Part shown: in pieces, positions 1 through 8,120 of the stretch
Numbering within the stretch: the stretch's first letter is position 1
How the letters are laid out: each line of letters begins with the position of its first letter
Source of the DNA: DASRJX01 sp035649235
GTDB taxonomy: Bacteria; Acidobacteriota; Polarisedimenticolia; Gp22-AA2
Assembly (NCBI GenBank): GCA_035649235.1
Contig: DASRJX010000119.1
Span: 19,904 to 83,903 of the forward strand
Length of the DNA stretch: 64,000 nucleotides
Direction of reading: 5' to 3'
Position numbers and translations under genes: made by a program
The notes under the pieces: generated by a model
Databases searched by the model: none
Seen by the model: the letters and a program-made list of their open reading frames with translations, nothing else
What the model was told of the DNA's origin: nothing

Positions 1-1
1 G

Positions 2-1033
2 CTCGCCTTCACCTGGACGCAGGAGGTGCCCTATCCCGGCAAGCGCCGCGGAGCCGGCGAAGTCGCGCGTCAGGGGATCGCCATGGCCTCCCTCGAGCAG
101 AACCGGGCGCGGCTCGAGATCGCGTCGAACGTCAAGATCGCCTACGCCGACCTCTACCTGCTCGACAGGTCCGGGGCCATTCTCGAAGAGACGAGGGCGA
201 TCCTCGATTCGCTGGCGCAGACGGCGATGCGGCGCTACGAGGTCGGCGAGGGGATCCAGGAGACCGTCCTCAAGGCGCAGACGGGCCTGCTGCGGGTCGA
301 CGCCCAGATCCTGCGCCTGCGCCAGGATCGGAGGGCCGCCGAGGCGCGGCTCAACGCCGCGGTCGGGCGCGCGGTCGAGACATCGGTCGGATCGGCCACG
401 ACGCTCCCCGAAGGCGGCCTGCCTCCGGATCCCGAGGCGCTGGCCGACACCGCCGTCGCCAGCTCACCCGGGATCGCGGTCCTCGACGCGGCGGTGCGGC
501 GGCAGGAGGCCGAGGCGCGGCTCGCGCGCGTGGACCTGAAGCCGGACTTCCTCTGGTCAGCGTCCTACCAGAACCGGGGGGGCCTCGATCCGATGGTGGG
601 CGCGATGTTCGGCGTCCGCCTGCCGGTCCACAAAGAGCAGAAGCAGTCGCAGGCCCTCCATCAGGCCGAGGCGGAGCTGGAGGTGGCCCGCCGCCAGCTG
701 GACGATCGGCGGCTCACGACGCGCGCCGCCGTGATCGAGCTGGTCGCGCGGGCCGAGCGGTCCGAGCAGCTCGCGACTCTCTACGATCAGGGGCTGATCC
801 CACAGGCCCGCGCGGCCCTGGAATCGGCCCTGGCGTCCTACGCGGTCGGGCGCATCGCCTTTCTCGACGTGCTGAACGACCTGACCGTCCTTCTGGAATC
901 CCGCATCGAGCTCGCCACGCAGCAGTCGGACCGGATGCGGTCCGTGGCGGGCCTGGAGCCGCTCGTCGGGTTGGATCTGATCCCGGCCTCGCCCACGGTC
1001 CCCACAGGAGGATCCGATGCCTTCCCTCGCTAG
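2..1033 (+). CDS. cusC: CusC/TolC-type outer-membrane efflux protein (5'-truncated)
   Basis: Outer-membrane channel subunit of a tripartite RND efflux system. The frame is already open at base 2 (reads LAFTWTQEVPYPGKR), so the true start lies outside the window; 343 residues are visible. The sequence is rich in Ala, Glu, Gln and Arg helices, with two similar halves, as in the TolC/OEP family; motifs such as VPYPGKR near the left edge and a C-terminal SYAVGRIAFLDVLNDL stretch fit the heavy-metal branch. It overlaps the adaptor gene by 17 bases and precedes a CusA-type pump, which supports the assignment. The metal specificity (Cu/Ag or other) cannot be read from this subunit. Confidence 0.85.
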   Translation, partial: LAFTWTQEVPYPGKRRGAGEVARQGIAMASLEQNRARLEIASNVKIAYADLYLLDRSGAILEETRAILDSLAQTAMRRYEVGEGIQETVLKAQTGLLRVDAQILRLRQDRRAAEARLNAAVGRAVETSVGSATTLPEGGLPPDPEALADTAVASSPGIAVLDAAVRRQEAEARLARVDLKPDFLWSASYQNRGGLDPMVGAMFGVRLPVHKEQKQSQALHQAEAELEVARRQLDDRRLTTRAAVIELVARAERSEQLATLYDQGLIPQARAALESALASYAVGRIAFLDVLNDLTVLLESRIELATQQSDRMRSVAGLEPLVGLDLIPASPTVPTGGSDAFPR

Positions 1034-2390
1034 GCGACGGGCCGCGTGGATGGGACTCGGCGTCCTGCTCGGCGCCGCGCTGGTCCTGGCTGGGCTCCGC
1101 CTGCTCGGGCGCGGCTCGGAGGAGGGCGCGGACCGCGGTCCCGCCACGCCGGCCCGCGCATCCGCAGCCGCGAAACCGCTCTATCACTGTCCGATGCATC
1201 CGGCGATGGTGTCCGACCAGCCGGCGGACTGCCCCATCTGCGGCATGCGCATGGTCCCCCGGGAACCGGCAGGAGCCGGCGAATCGACGTCCTCCCCGGA
1301 GGTCCCGCACGGGCGGGAGAGCGCGGGGCCCGTCGACGCGCGCCGTGTCGAGGGCCTGGCCGGCGTGCGGATCCCGCTGCGCAAGCAGCAGCTCATCGGC
1401 GTGCGCACGGAGGAGGCCAGGGCGATCTCCTTCGTCCGCCGGATCCGCACGGTGGGACGCGTCACCGCGGACGAGAGCCACCTGCATCACGTTCACTCGA
1501 AGGCCGAGGGATGGATCGAGGTGATGCACGTCAATGCCCAGGGCGTCAAGGTCCGGAAGGGACAGCCGCTCCTGGCGATCTACAGCCCCGAGCTGGTCGC
1601 GACGCAGGAGGAGTATCTCCTGGCTCGGCGCGCGCGGCAGGCCTCCGACGTGACGTCTCTTCCCGAGATGAACCGCACCGGCGACGGCCTCCTCTCCAGC
1701 GCCAGGCGGCGCCTGACGCACTTCGGGCTGAGCGCGGCCCAGGTCGAGGAGCTGGAGAGGACCGGCGTCCCATCCCGCACCGTGACCCTGTACGCCCCGC
1801 TCTCCGGCTACGTGACCGCGCGCAACGTCACCCAGGGGGAGAAGATCGGCCCCGACACGGCGCTCCTCGACATCGCCGATCTGTCGCGAGTCTGGGTCAT
1901 CGCGTCCATCTACGAGTACGAGCTGCCGTTCGTCCGCAGCGGGCAAGTCGCGACCGTGACCCTGTCCTACGTGCCCGGCCGGTCCTTCCAGGGGCGCGTC
2001 TCGCTGGTCTATCCGGTGCTGGAGGAGGGCACGCGGACAGTCCAGGTCCGCGTGGAGTTCGACAATCCCGACCTGCTCCTGAAGCCGGAGATGTACGCCG
2101 ACGTCGCCATCGAGAGCGACCTCGGGCTCCGGCTCGCGGTGCCCGAGAGCGCCGTCCTCTCCTCGGGGGCCCGGGACGTCGTCTTCGTGGAACAGGGGGA
2201 CGGCTTCTTCGAGCCGCGCGAGGTCAGCATCGGCGCGCGGCTCCCCGACATCGTCGAGATCCTCGACGGCGTCTCCGAAGGCGACAGGGTCGTCGCCTCC
2301 GGGACGTTCTTCGTCGACTCCGAATCGAAACTCAAGGCGGCACTCGAGGCGACCGCGCCGTCAGGCCCCAAACCGGAGCACCGGCACTGA
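1017..2390 (+). CDS. cusB: CusB-type periplasmic adaptor with N-terminal heavy-metal-binding domain
   Basis: Membrane-fusion (HlyD-family) subunit linking the inner-membrane pump to the outer-membrane channel, 457 residues. One N-terminal membrane anchor lies at about residues 10-30. A heavy-metal-binding module at about 55-81 reads YHCPMHP then CPICGM, the Cys/His/Met pattern found at the N-terminus of many CusB-like and Cu-ATPase proteins. Barrel-sandwich and beta-barrel domains follow (about 120-440), and the C-terminus ends in a His-rich tail. The ATG at 1017 has AGGAGG at 1006-1011. It overlaps cusC, and its TGA shares one base with the pump start (TGATG). Copper/silver is likely, but zinc cannot be excluded. 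Confidence 0.9.
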   Translation: MPSLARRRAAWMGLGVLLGAALVLAGLRLLGRGSEEGADRGPATPARASAAAKPLYHCPMHPAMVSDQPADCPICGMRMVPREPAGAGESTSSPEVPHGRESAGPVDARRVEGLAGVRIPLRKQQLIGVRTEEARAISFVRRIRTVGRVTADESHLHHVHSKAEGWIEVMHVNAQGVKVRKGQPLLAIYSPELVATQEEYLLARRARQASDVTSLPEMNRTGDGLLSSARRRLTHFGLSAAQVEELERTGVPSRTVTLYAPLSGYVTARNVTQGEKIGPDTALLDIADLSRVWVIASIYEYELPFVRSGQVATVTLSYVPGRSFQGRVSLVYPVLEEGTRTVQVRVEFDNPDLLLKPEMYADVAIESDLGLRLAVPESAVLSSGARDVVFVEQGDGFFEPREVSIGARLPDIVEILDGVSEGDRVVASGTFFVDSESKLKAALEATAPSGPKPEHRH

Positions 2391-5300
2391 TGGTCGAGCG
2401 GATCATCGAGTTCTCGGCGCGCAACAAGGTCATCGTCCTCGTGCTGACGGCCGTGGCGGTGGCGATGGCGGTGCACGCCATGCACAACGTGCCTCTGGAC
2501 GCGATCCCGGACCTGTCCGACACGCAGGTCATCGTCTATTCGCGGTGGGACCGCAGTCCCGACATCCTGGAGGACCAGGTCACCTACCCAATCATCACCG
2601 CCCTCCTCGGGGTGCCGAGGGTCAAGGCGGTCCGCGGCTTCTCGGACTTCGGGTTCTCGTATGTCTACGTCATCTTCCAGGACGGCACGGATCTCTACTG
2701 GGCCCGCAGCCGGACGCTCGAGTATCTGAACAAGATCCTCCCCCGCCTGCCGGAGGGCGTCCGCACGGAGATGGGGCCGGACGCCACGGGCGTCGGCTGG
2801 GTCTATAAGTATGCCCTCGTGGACCGCACCGGCCGGCACGACCTGTCCGAGATCCGCTCCTTCCAGGACTGGTACCTCCGCTACTGGCTGCAGAGCGTCC
2901 CTGGCGTGGCGGAGGTCGCCTCGATCGGCGGGTTCCAGAAGCAGTACCAGGTGACCGTCGATCCCGATACGCTGCTCGCCCTGAAGATCCCGATCTCCCG
3001 AGTGGTCGAGGCGATCCGCCAGGGGAACAACGACGTCGGCGGGCGCGTGGTGGAGTTCTCCGGGGCCGAATACATGGTCCGAGGACGAGGCTACGCCCGC
3101 TCCGTCCAGGACCTCGGGCAGATCGTCGTCGGGGGCGACGGCAAGGGCGTCCCGGTGCTCGTGCGGGACGTGGCCCGCGTGACGCTGGGACCCGACATCC
3201 GGCGGGGCGTCGTCGACCTGGACGGGATCGGCGACACGGTGGGCGGCATCGTCATCATGCGCTCCGGCGAGAACGCCCTGAACGTCATCCACCGGGTCAA
3301 GGAGAAGATCGACGGCGTCCGTGCCTCGCTGCCTCCGGGCGTGGAGCTGGTGCCGACCTACGACCGGTCGGAGCTGATCCAGCGATCCATCGACAACCTC
3401 AAGCACGAGCTGGTGCTGGAGATGATCATCGTCAGCTTGGTCATCCTGATCTTCCTCTGGCACATCCCTTCGGCCATCGTGCCGATCGTCACCATCCCGG
3501 TCAGCGTCCTGCTGGCCTTCATCCCCATGTACCTCATGGGGATCACCTCCAACATCATGTCCCTGGCCGGGATCGCCATGAGCATCGGGGTGCTCGTGGA
3601 CGGCGCCATCGTCGAGGTGGAGAACGCCTACAAGAAGCTGCAGCTCTGGGAGGCCGGGGGCCGGGTCGGTGACTACCACAGGATTCGCCTCGAGGCGCTC
3701 AAGGAGGTCGGTCCATCGGTCTTCTTCTCCCTCCTCGTCATCGCCGTGGCCTTCCTGCCGATCTTCACGCTGGTCGATCAGGCGGGTCGCCTCTTCAAGC
3801 CTCTCGCCTACACCAAGACCCTGGCGATGGCGCTCGCGGCGGTCCTGGCGATCACGCTCGATCCCGCGATGCGCATGCTGTTCACCCGGATGGATCCGAT
3901 CCAGTTCCGGCCGCGATGGCTCGCGTGGCTGGCCCACCACGCGGTGGTCGGGACCTACTATCCGGAGGAGAAACATCCGATCAGCCGGATCCTGTTCCGG
4001 ATCTACGAGCCGGCCTGCCGCCTGGTCCTCGACTGGCCGAAGACGACCGTGGCCACGGCCTTCCTCCTCGTCCTCAGCACGATCCCCGTCTACCTCGGGC
4101 TCGGGTCGGAGTTCTTCCCGCCGCTCGACGAAGGGTCCCTGCTCTACATGCCCACCACGCTCCCGGGGCTGGCGGTGACCGAAGCCGAGCGCCTCGTCCA
4201 GACGACGGACCGCCTGATCGCCGAGGTACCGGAAGTCGTGCGCGTGTTCGGGAAGGCGGGACGCGCCGAGACCTCGACCGACCCGGCGCCCTTCTCGATG
4301 CTCGAGACCACCATCCTCCTCAAGCCGCATTCCGAATGGCGCCGGGCAAAGCGCTTCTACTCCAACTGGCCCGAGATCCTCCAGGCGCCGCTGCGCCGGA
4401 TCTGGCCGGATCGAATCACGCGCGAGGACCTGATCGCCGAGCTGGACCAGAGGCTGAGGCTTCCCGGCGTGAGGAACGCCTGGACCATGCCGATCAAGAA
4501 CCGCATCGACATGCTGACGACCGGCATCAGGACGCCGATCGGTCTCAAGATCTTCGGGGCCGACCTCACCGTCATCGAGCGCATCGGTTCGCAGATCGAG
4601 GCGGCCCTGCGGCGGCTCCCGCGGACGCGCAGCATCTACGCCGAGCGGACGGCCGGAGGGTATTTCCTCGACTTCGACCTCCGCCGCGACGAGCTGGCGC
4701 GCTACGGACTCAGCGTCCAGGAGGCCCAGATGGTCATCCTCACAGCCATCGGCGGGGAGCCGATCACTACGACCGTGGAGGGCCGCGAGCGGTACACGGT
4801 CAGCGTCCGCTACCCTCGCGAGTTGCGCGACAACCTGGACCGCCTCCGGCGCGTCCTCGTCCCCACGCCGTCCGGGGCGCAGGTGCCGCTCGCCCAGCTC
4901 GCGGACATCCGGACGACAACGGGGCCCGCGATGATCCGGGACGAGAACGGCATGCTCGCCGGCTACGTGTACGTGGACATCTCGGGCTCGGACCTGGGAG
5001 GGTACGTCTCGGAGGCGAAGGAGGCCGTGGCACGGTCGGTCAGCGTGCCGACCGGCTACACGGTGCAGTGGAGTGGACAGTACGAGAACATGCTGCGGGT
5101 GCGCGAGCGGCTGAAGATCGTCGTGCCGGCCACCCTCGTCATCATCGTCCTCCTCCTCTACATGAACACGCGATCCGCCGTGAAGGCCGGCATCGTCATG
5201 CTCGCCGTGCCGTTCTCCCTGATCGGCGCCGTCTGGCTCCTCTACCTCCTCGGGTACAACATCTCGATCGCCGTCTGGGTCGGGATGATCGCCCTCATGG

Positions 5301-5662
5301 GACTGGACGCCGAGACCGGCGTCTTCATGCTGTTGTTCCTGGATATCGCGTACCACGACGCCGTCCGCGAAGGCAGGATGCGGACCCGGGAGGACCTCCG
5401 CGAGGCGATCATCCACGGGGCGGTCAAGCGGGTGCGCCCCAAGATGATGACCGTGGCGGCCGCCTTCGCCGGCCTCATGCCGATCATGTGGTCTCTCGGG
5501 ACGGGCGCCGACATGATGAAGCGCGTGGTCGCCCCGATGGTCGGCGGCCTCGTCACGAGCTTCATCCTGGAGCTCCTGGTCTACCCGCCGATCTACGAGA
5601 TCTGGAAGTGGCGCTTCGAGATGAAGGGGGGCGCCGTCGAGCCGCGGGTCGCTCGATCCTGA
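2390..5662 (+). CDS. cusA: CusA-type heavy-metal efflux RND pump
   Basis: Proton-driven inner-membrane pump, 1090 residues, the normal size for the HME-RND family. The ATG at 2390 is fused to the cusB stop (TGATG); a much longer upstream open frame is only a shadow of cusB. It starts with the family-typical VERIIEFSARN. The TM4 charged motif LVDGAIVEVENAYKK (about 400-415) is the HME-class signature. A second transmembrane cluster follows at about 905-1080, including GLDAETGVFMLLFLDIAY. Large periplasmic loops separate the two membrane halves. Met-rich positions in the pump domain would favour Cu(I)/Ag(I) but were not mapped. It forms one transcription unit with cusC and cusB. Confidence 0.93.
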   Translation: MVERIIEFSARNKVIVLVLTAVAVAMAVHAMHNVPLDAIPDLSDTQVIVYSRWDRSPDILEDQVTYPIITALLGVPRVKAVRGFSDFGFSYVYVIFQDGTDLYWARSRTLEYLNKILPRLPEGVRTEMGPDATGVGWVYKYALVDRTGRHDLSEIRSFQDWYLRYWLQSVPGVAEVASIGGFQKQYQVTVDPDTLLALKIPISRVVEAIRQGNNDVGGRVVEFSGAEYMVRGRGYARSVQDLGQIVVGGDGKGVPVLVRDVARVTLGPDIRRGVVDLDGIGDTVGGIVIMRSGENALNVIHRVKEKIDGVRASLPPGVELVPTYDRSELIQRSIDNLKHELVLEMIIVSLVILIFLWHIPSAIVPIVTIPVSVLLAFIPMYLMGITSNIMSLAGIAMSIGVLVDGAIVEVENAYKKLQLWEAGGRVGDYHRIRLEALKEVGPSVFFSLLVIAVAFLPIFTLVDQAGRLFKPLAYTKTLAMALAAVLAITLDPAMRMLFTRMDPIQFRPRWLAWLAHHAVVGTYYPEEKHPISRILFRIYEPACRLVLDWPKTTVATAFLLVLSTIPVYLGLGSEFFPPLDEGSLLYMPTTLPGLAVTEAERLVQTTDRLIAEVPEVVRVFGKAGRAETSTDPAPFSMLETTILLKPHSEWRRAKRFYSNWPEILQAPLRRIWPDRITREDLIAELDQRLRLPGVRNAWTMPIKNRIDMLTTGIRTPIGLKIFGADLTVIERIGSQIEAALRRLPRTRSIYAERTAGGYFLDFDLRRDELARYGLSVQEAQMVILTAIGGEPITTTVEGRERYTVSVRYPRELRDNLDRLRRVLVPTPSGAQVPLAQLADIRTTTGPAMIRDENGMLAGYVYVDISGSDLGGYVSEAKEAVARSVSVPTGYTVQWSGQYENMLRVRERLKIVVPATLVIIVLLLYMNTRSAVKAGIVMLAVPFSLIGAVWLLYLLGYNISIAVWVGMIALMGLDAETGVFMLLFLDIAYHDAVREGRMRTREDLREAIIHGAVKRVRPKMMTVAAAFAGLMPIMWSLGTGADMMKRVVAPMVGGLVTSFILELLVYPPIYEIWKWRFEMKGGAVEPRVARS

Positions 5663-5762
5663 CGATCCACCGCCTCCGCAGCAGGGACGGGACGGACCCG
5701 GTGCTCGGCGGTAGAATGCCGTCGGCGGTGGGGCCATGCGATCGACGGCTTGGGGACGGGGA

Positions 5763-6236
5763 ATGACAGCGGCGCGGCTCCTCGTTGCCGTTCTCGTGAT
5801 GACACTCGGCGCCTGCTCCGCCCGCACCGAGCTCTGCTGGGTCTGCCAGCGCGAGATCACTCCGAGCGTTCGCGTCACTTTGTCGCTCGAGGACGGCCGG
5901 AAGGTCCACGCCTGCTGCCCGCGCTGCGCCCTGCACTACGGAGAGACCTCCGGTCCGCCCGTGCGGAGAATCGAGGTGTCAGATTACGCGTCGCGAGGCA
6001 CGATCGATCTGCGGCAGGCCTGGCTCATCGAAGGGAGCGACGAAGCGCCCTGCCTCGAGCACCACCATCCGGTGACCGACCCGGGCGGCGCGCCGATGCA
6101 GGTCTGCTACGACCGCTGCATGCCGAGCCTCATCGCCTTCGCGAGCCGGGAGGGAGCCGCCGCCTTCCAGGGGGAGCACGGCGGGACGCTCATACCACCC
6201 GGTGGGCTCGCCGGCCGCGCGGCCGCCGATCCCTGA
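5763..6236 (+). CDS. NosL-like copper-site lipoprotein
   Basis: Predicted lipoprotein of 157 residues. The ATG at 5763 has GGGGA just upstream and gives a short signal sequence ending in a lipobox, LGAC; an upstream in-frame ATG at 5736 would only lengthen the leader. The mature part begins with a CWVC pair, then ACCPRCALHYG and, near the C-terminus, LIAFASREGAAAF. The layout resembles the NosL family (Cu(I)-binding accessory proteins of nitrous-oxide reductase assembly), although the classic Met/Cys site is changed to CxxC plus CCPRC. It sits 100 bases after cusA, so a periplasmic copper-handling role is likely. No nos structural genes are visible, so it should not be named nosL. Confidence 0.6.
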   Translation: MTAARLLVAVLVMTLGACSARTELCWVCQREITPSVRVTLSLEDGRKVHACCPRCALHYGETSGPPVRRIEVSDYASRGTIDLRQAWLIEGSDEAPCLEHHHPVTDPGGAPMQVCYDRCMPSLIAFASREGAAAFQGEHGGTLIPPGGLAGRAAADP

Positions 6237-6281
6237 TCGACCCCGGACCCGGATCGGCGCCTCGTCCTCCGGCCGCCTTCC

Positions 6282-8006
6282 TCAGTGGGGGAGCGGCACC
6301 TCGTAGATGTAGAACGCGTGCCCCACGACGGCGCGCGGCGGCGTGCGCAGGATCCAGTTCTCCGGGCCCCGGCCGAGCAGGCCGATCGAGCGCGCCAGGA
6401 GGTGCGCGCTGATCGCGTGCAGGCCCGGCGGCAGTCCTTTCACGATGTCGTCCGTCGTCAGCCGGTCGTACACCAGGCCGTGGTGCTGCGGCAGCGCCGT
6501 CCCGAAGTAGGCGAGGCCGATCCGGCGTCCCGGGGCGTGCTCGTCGAGCCAGGCCTTGAGCTGCTTGAGCCCCTGTCCCCAGTCGACGTTCGAGTCGTCC
6601 AGCCACAGAGGGCCGCAGGCGCTGCCGCCGTCCCACCCGAGCCTGGACGGTTGGGACAGGAGGCAGGCCGACTCGTTGAAGTACGACAGATGGTCCGGAT
6701 AGATGCCGGCCGCTCCGACGACGAGCCACGCGAGCAGCGCCAGAAGGCCCAGGCGCTGCCAGAGAACGCCCGAATTCCACAGCGACCGCGCCCCCACGCC
6801 GCCGACGAGATAGAGGCACGGCAGCGCCGGGATGAGATAGCGGAACCCCAGATTGTGCGGCAACGGGACGGCGAAGAACAGCCGCAGGGGCAGGTGCAGG
6901 AGGCCGGTGTAGAAGGCGAAGAAGGCCAGGGGGGGCAGGAGGACGAACGCGCCGTCCAGCGCCGGGACGTCGCCACCGCGCCGGAGCAGCCTGAGCCCGC
7001 CGAGGGCCGCGAGGAGGATCGCCGGGATCGGCTCCTTCAGCAGATAGGCCACCGCGTAGTAGGTCCAGAAGAGGGGCTGGAAGCCGCCGGCCATGTAGGG
7101 CCAGTAGGTCGGGTTGTGGTCGGCGTTCACACGCGCGATCCCCTGCAGGTAGAGGAAGGGATTGCGCGGCAGGAAATAAAGAAGATGGAGGACGACCGCG
7201 GCCATCATCAGGAACACCATCGCGAGCGCCAGGCTGCAGACGATCCGCGGCCCGCCCGCCTCCCCGGCGTACGGATCGACGAGGCTCGAGGATCGGCGCG
7301 GGACCTCCGCCGGGATCCAGCGCGTCGCCAGGAGCAGAACGAGGAGCGCCAGGGGCGGCAGCAGGATGCCGGAGAACTTCGCGCCCAGAGCGCCTCCCAG
7401 GGCCAGGCCGCACAGCACGAGGCGCTTGAGCGAGCGATGGTTCAGGTATTCCCAGAGGGCCCAGAGGAACAGCACCGCGAACAAGGCAAAGCCGGTGTCG
7501 GTGGCCACGAGGACGCCGTGCGCCACGATCGATGGGTCGAAGGCGAGAAGTGCTATCGCCATCAGCGCCGGCATCGTCCCGAGCATCCGCCGTCCCCAGG
7601 CGTAGACCGCCCACCCGAGGACGAGCGTCAGACCCAGGAACGGCAGTCTGGAGAGGAACATCACCCGATCCGGGTCGTTCTGGTAGAGCACCGCCTGGCC
7701 GATCTCCCACTGCAGCGCCGGATCGGGATCGGTGCTGACGCCCCGCCACGCCTCCTCCGTCACCGGCCACCTTACGCCTCCGAGGACGAGCGGCAGGGCG
7801 CCGATTTCCTTCAGGAGAGGCGGGTGCTGGAGGTTGATCTTGAACTCGCCTGTCGTCAGGTACGACAGACCGGCTGCGATGTGTGCCGGCTCGTCGAAGG
7901 TGGGGGACTTGAGGCGCAGGGCCGGCCATGCCTGCAGGCCCAGGGCCGCGAGGATCAGGGTCGCCGCGACGTTCGCCGCCCCGGAACCGCGCGCAGCGCT
8001 CCGCAT
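6282..8006 (-). CDS. PMT/ArnT-like membrane glycosyltransferase
   Basis: Polytopic membrane protein of 574 residues resembling the dolichyl-phosphate-mannose-protein mannosyltransferase (GT39/GT83) superfamily. After TM1 the first periplasmic loop carries TFDEPAHIAAG and then FKINLQHPPLLKE; the Asp-Glu pair is the likely catalytic acid site. About 10-12 hydrophobic helices follow, and the C-terminal soluble part contains the motif DSNVDWGQGLKQL. ATG 8006 is preferred over GTG 8024 because an extended -10 (TG-C-TACGAT, minus strand, about 8015-8023) covers the upstream start and would give an almost leaderless mRNA. It is divergent from a clear paralogue at 8121. The lipid-linked sugar donor and the acceptor are unknown. 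Confidence 0.8.
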   Translation of the reverse strand: MRSAARGSGAANVAATLILAALGLQAWPALRLKSPTFDEPAHIAAGLSYLTTGEFKINLQHPPLLKEIGALPLVLGGVRWPVTEEAWRGVSTDPDPALQWEIGQAVLYQNDPDRVMFLSRLPFLGLTLVLGWAVYAWGRRMLGTMPALMAIALLAFDPSIVAHGVLVATDTGFALFAVLFLWALWEYLNHRSLKRLVLCGLALGGALGAKFSGILLPPLALLVLLLATRWIPAEVPRRSSSLVDPYAGEAGGPRIVCSLALAMVFLMMAAVVLHLLYFLPRNPFLYLQGIARVNADHNPTYWPYMAGGFQPLFWTYYAVAYLLKEPIPAILLAALGGLRLLRRGGDVPALDGAFVLLPPLAFFAFYTGLLHLPLRLFFAVPLPHNLGFRYLIPALPCLYLVGGVGARSLWNSGVLWQRLGLLALLAWLVVGAAGIYPDHLSYFNESACLLSQPSRLGWDGGSACGPLWLDDSNVDWGQGLKQLKAWLDEHAPGRRIGLAYFGTALPQHHGLVYDRLTTDDIVKGLPPGLHAISAHLLARSIGLLGRGPENWILRTPPRAVVGHAFYIYEVPLPH

Positions 8007-8056
8007 CGCGCGGCATCGTAGCACAGGCCGAAGGCGCTCTCCGGGGCTTCCGGCCG

Positions 8057-8085
8057 TTGACGCTGCCTGCCGCGTGCACTAGATT
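8057..8085 (+). promoter_or_regulatory. Sigma-70-like promoter for the 8121 glycosyltransferase
   Basis: TTGACG at 8057-8062 and TAGATT at 8080-8085 are separated by 17 bases, giving a predicted start of transcription near 8092 and a leader of about 29 bases before the ATG at 8121. It lies in the 114-base divergent region between two paralogous glycosyltransferases. Confidence 0.7.
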
Positions 8086-8120
8086 CGCGCCTCGGTTGCG
8101 CCCGACGAGGAGCCCCCGCG

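Noticed and set aside
2009..5878. 1289-codon open frame on the minus strand opposite cusA
   Set aside because: Its composition is Asp/His/Arg/Gln-rich and low in hydrophobic order, a typical antisense shadow of a GC-rich gene; cusA on the other strand is complete with all family motifs.
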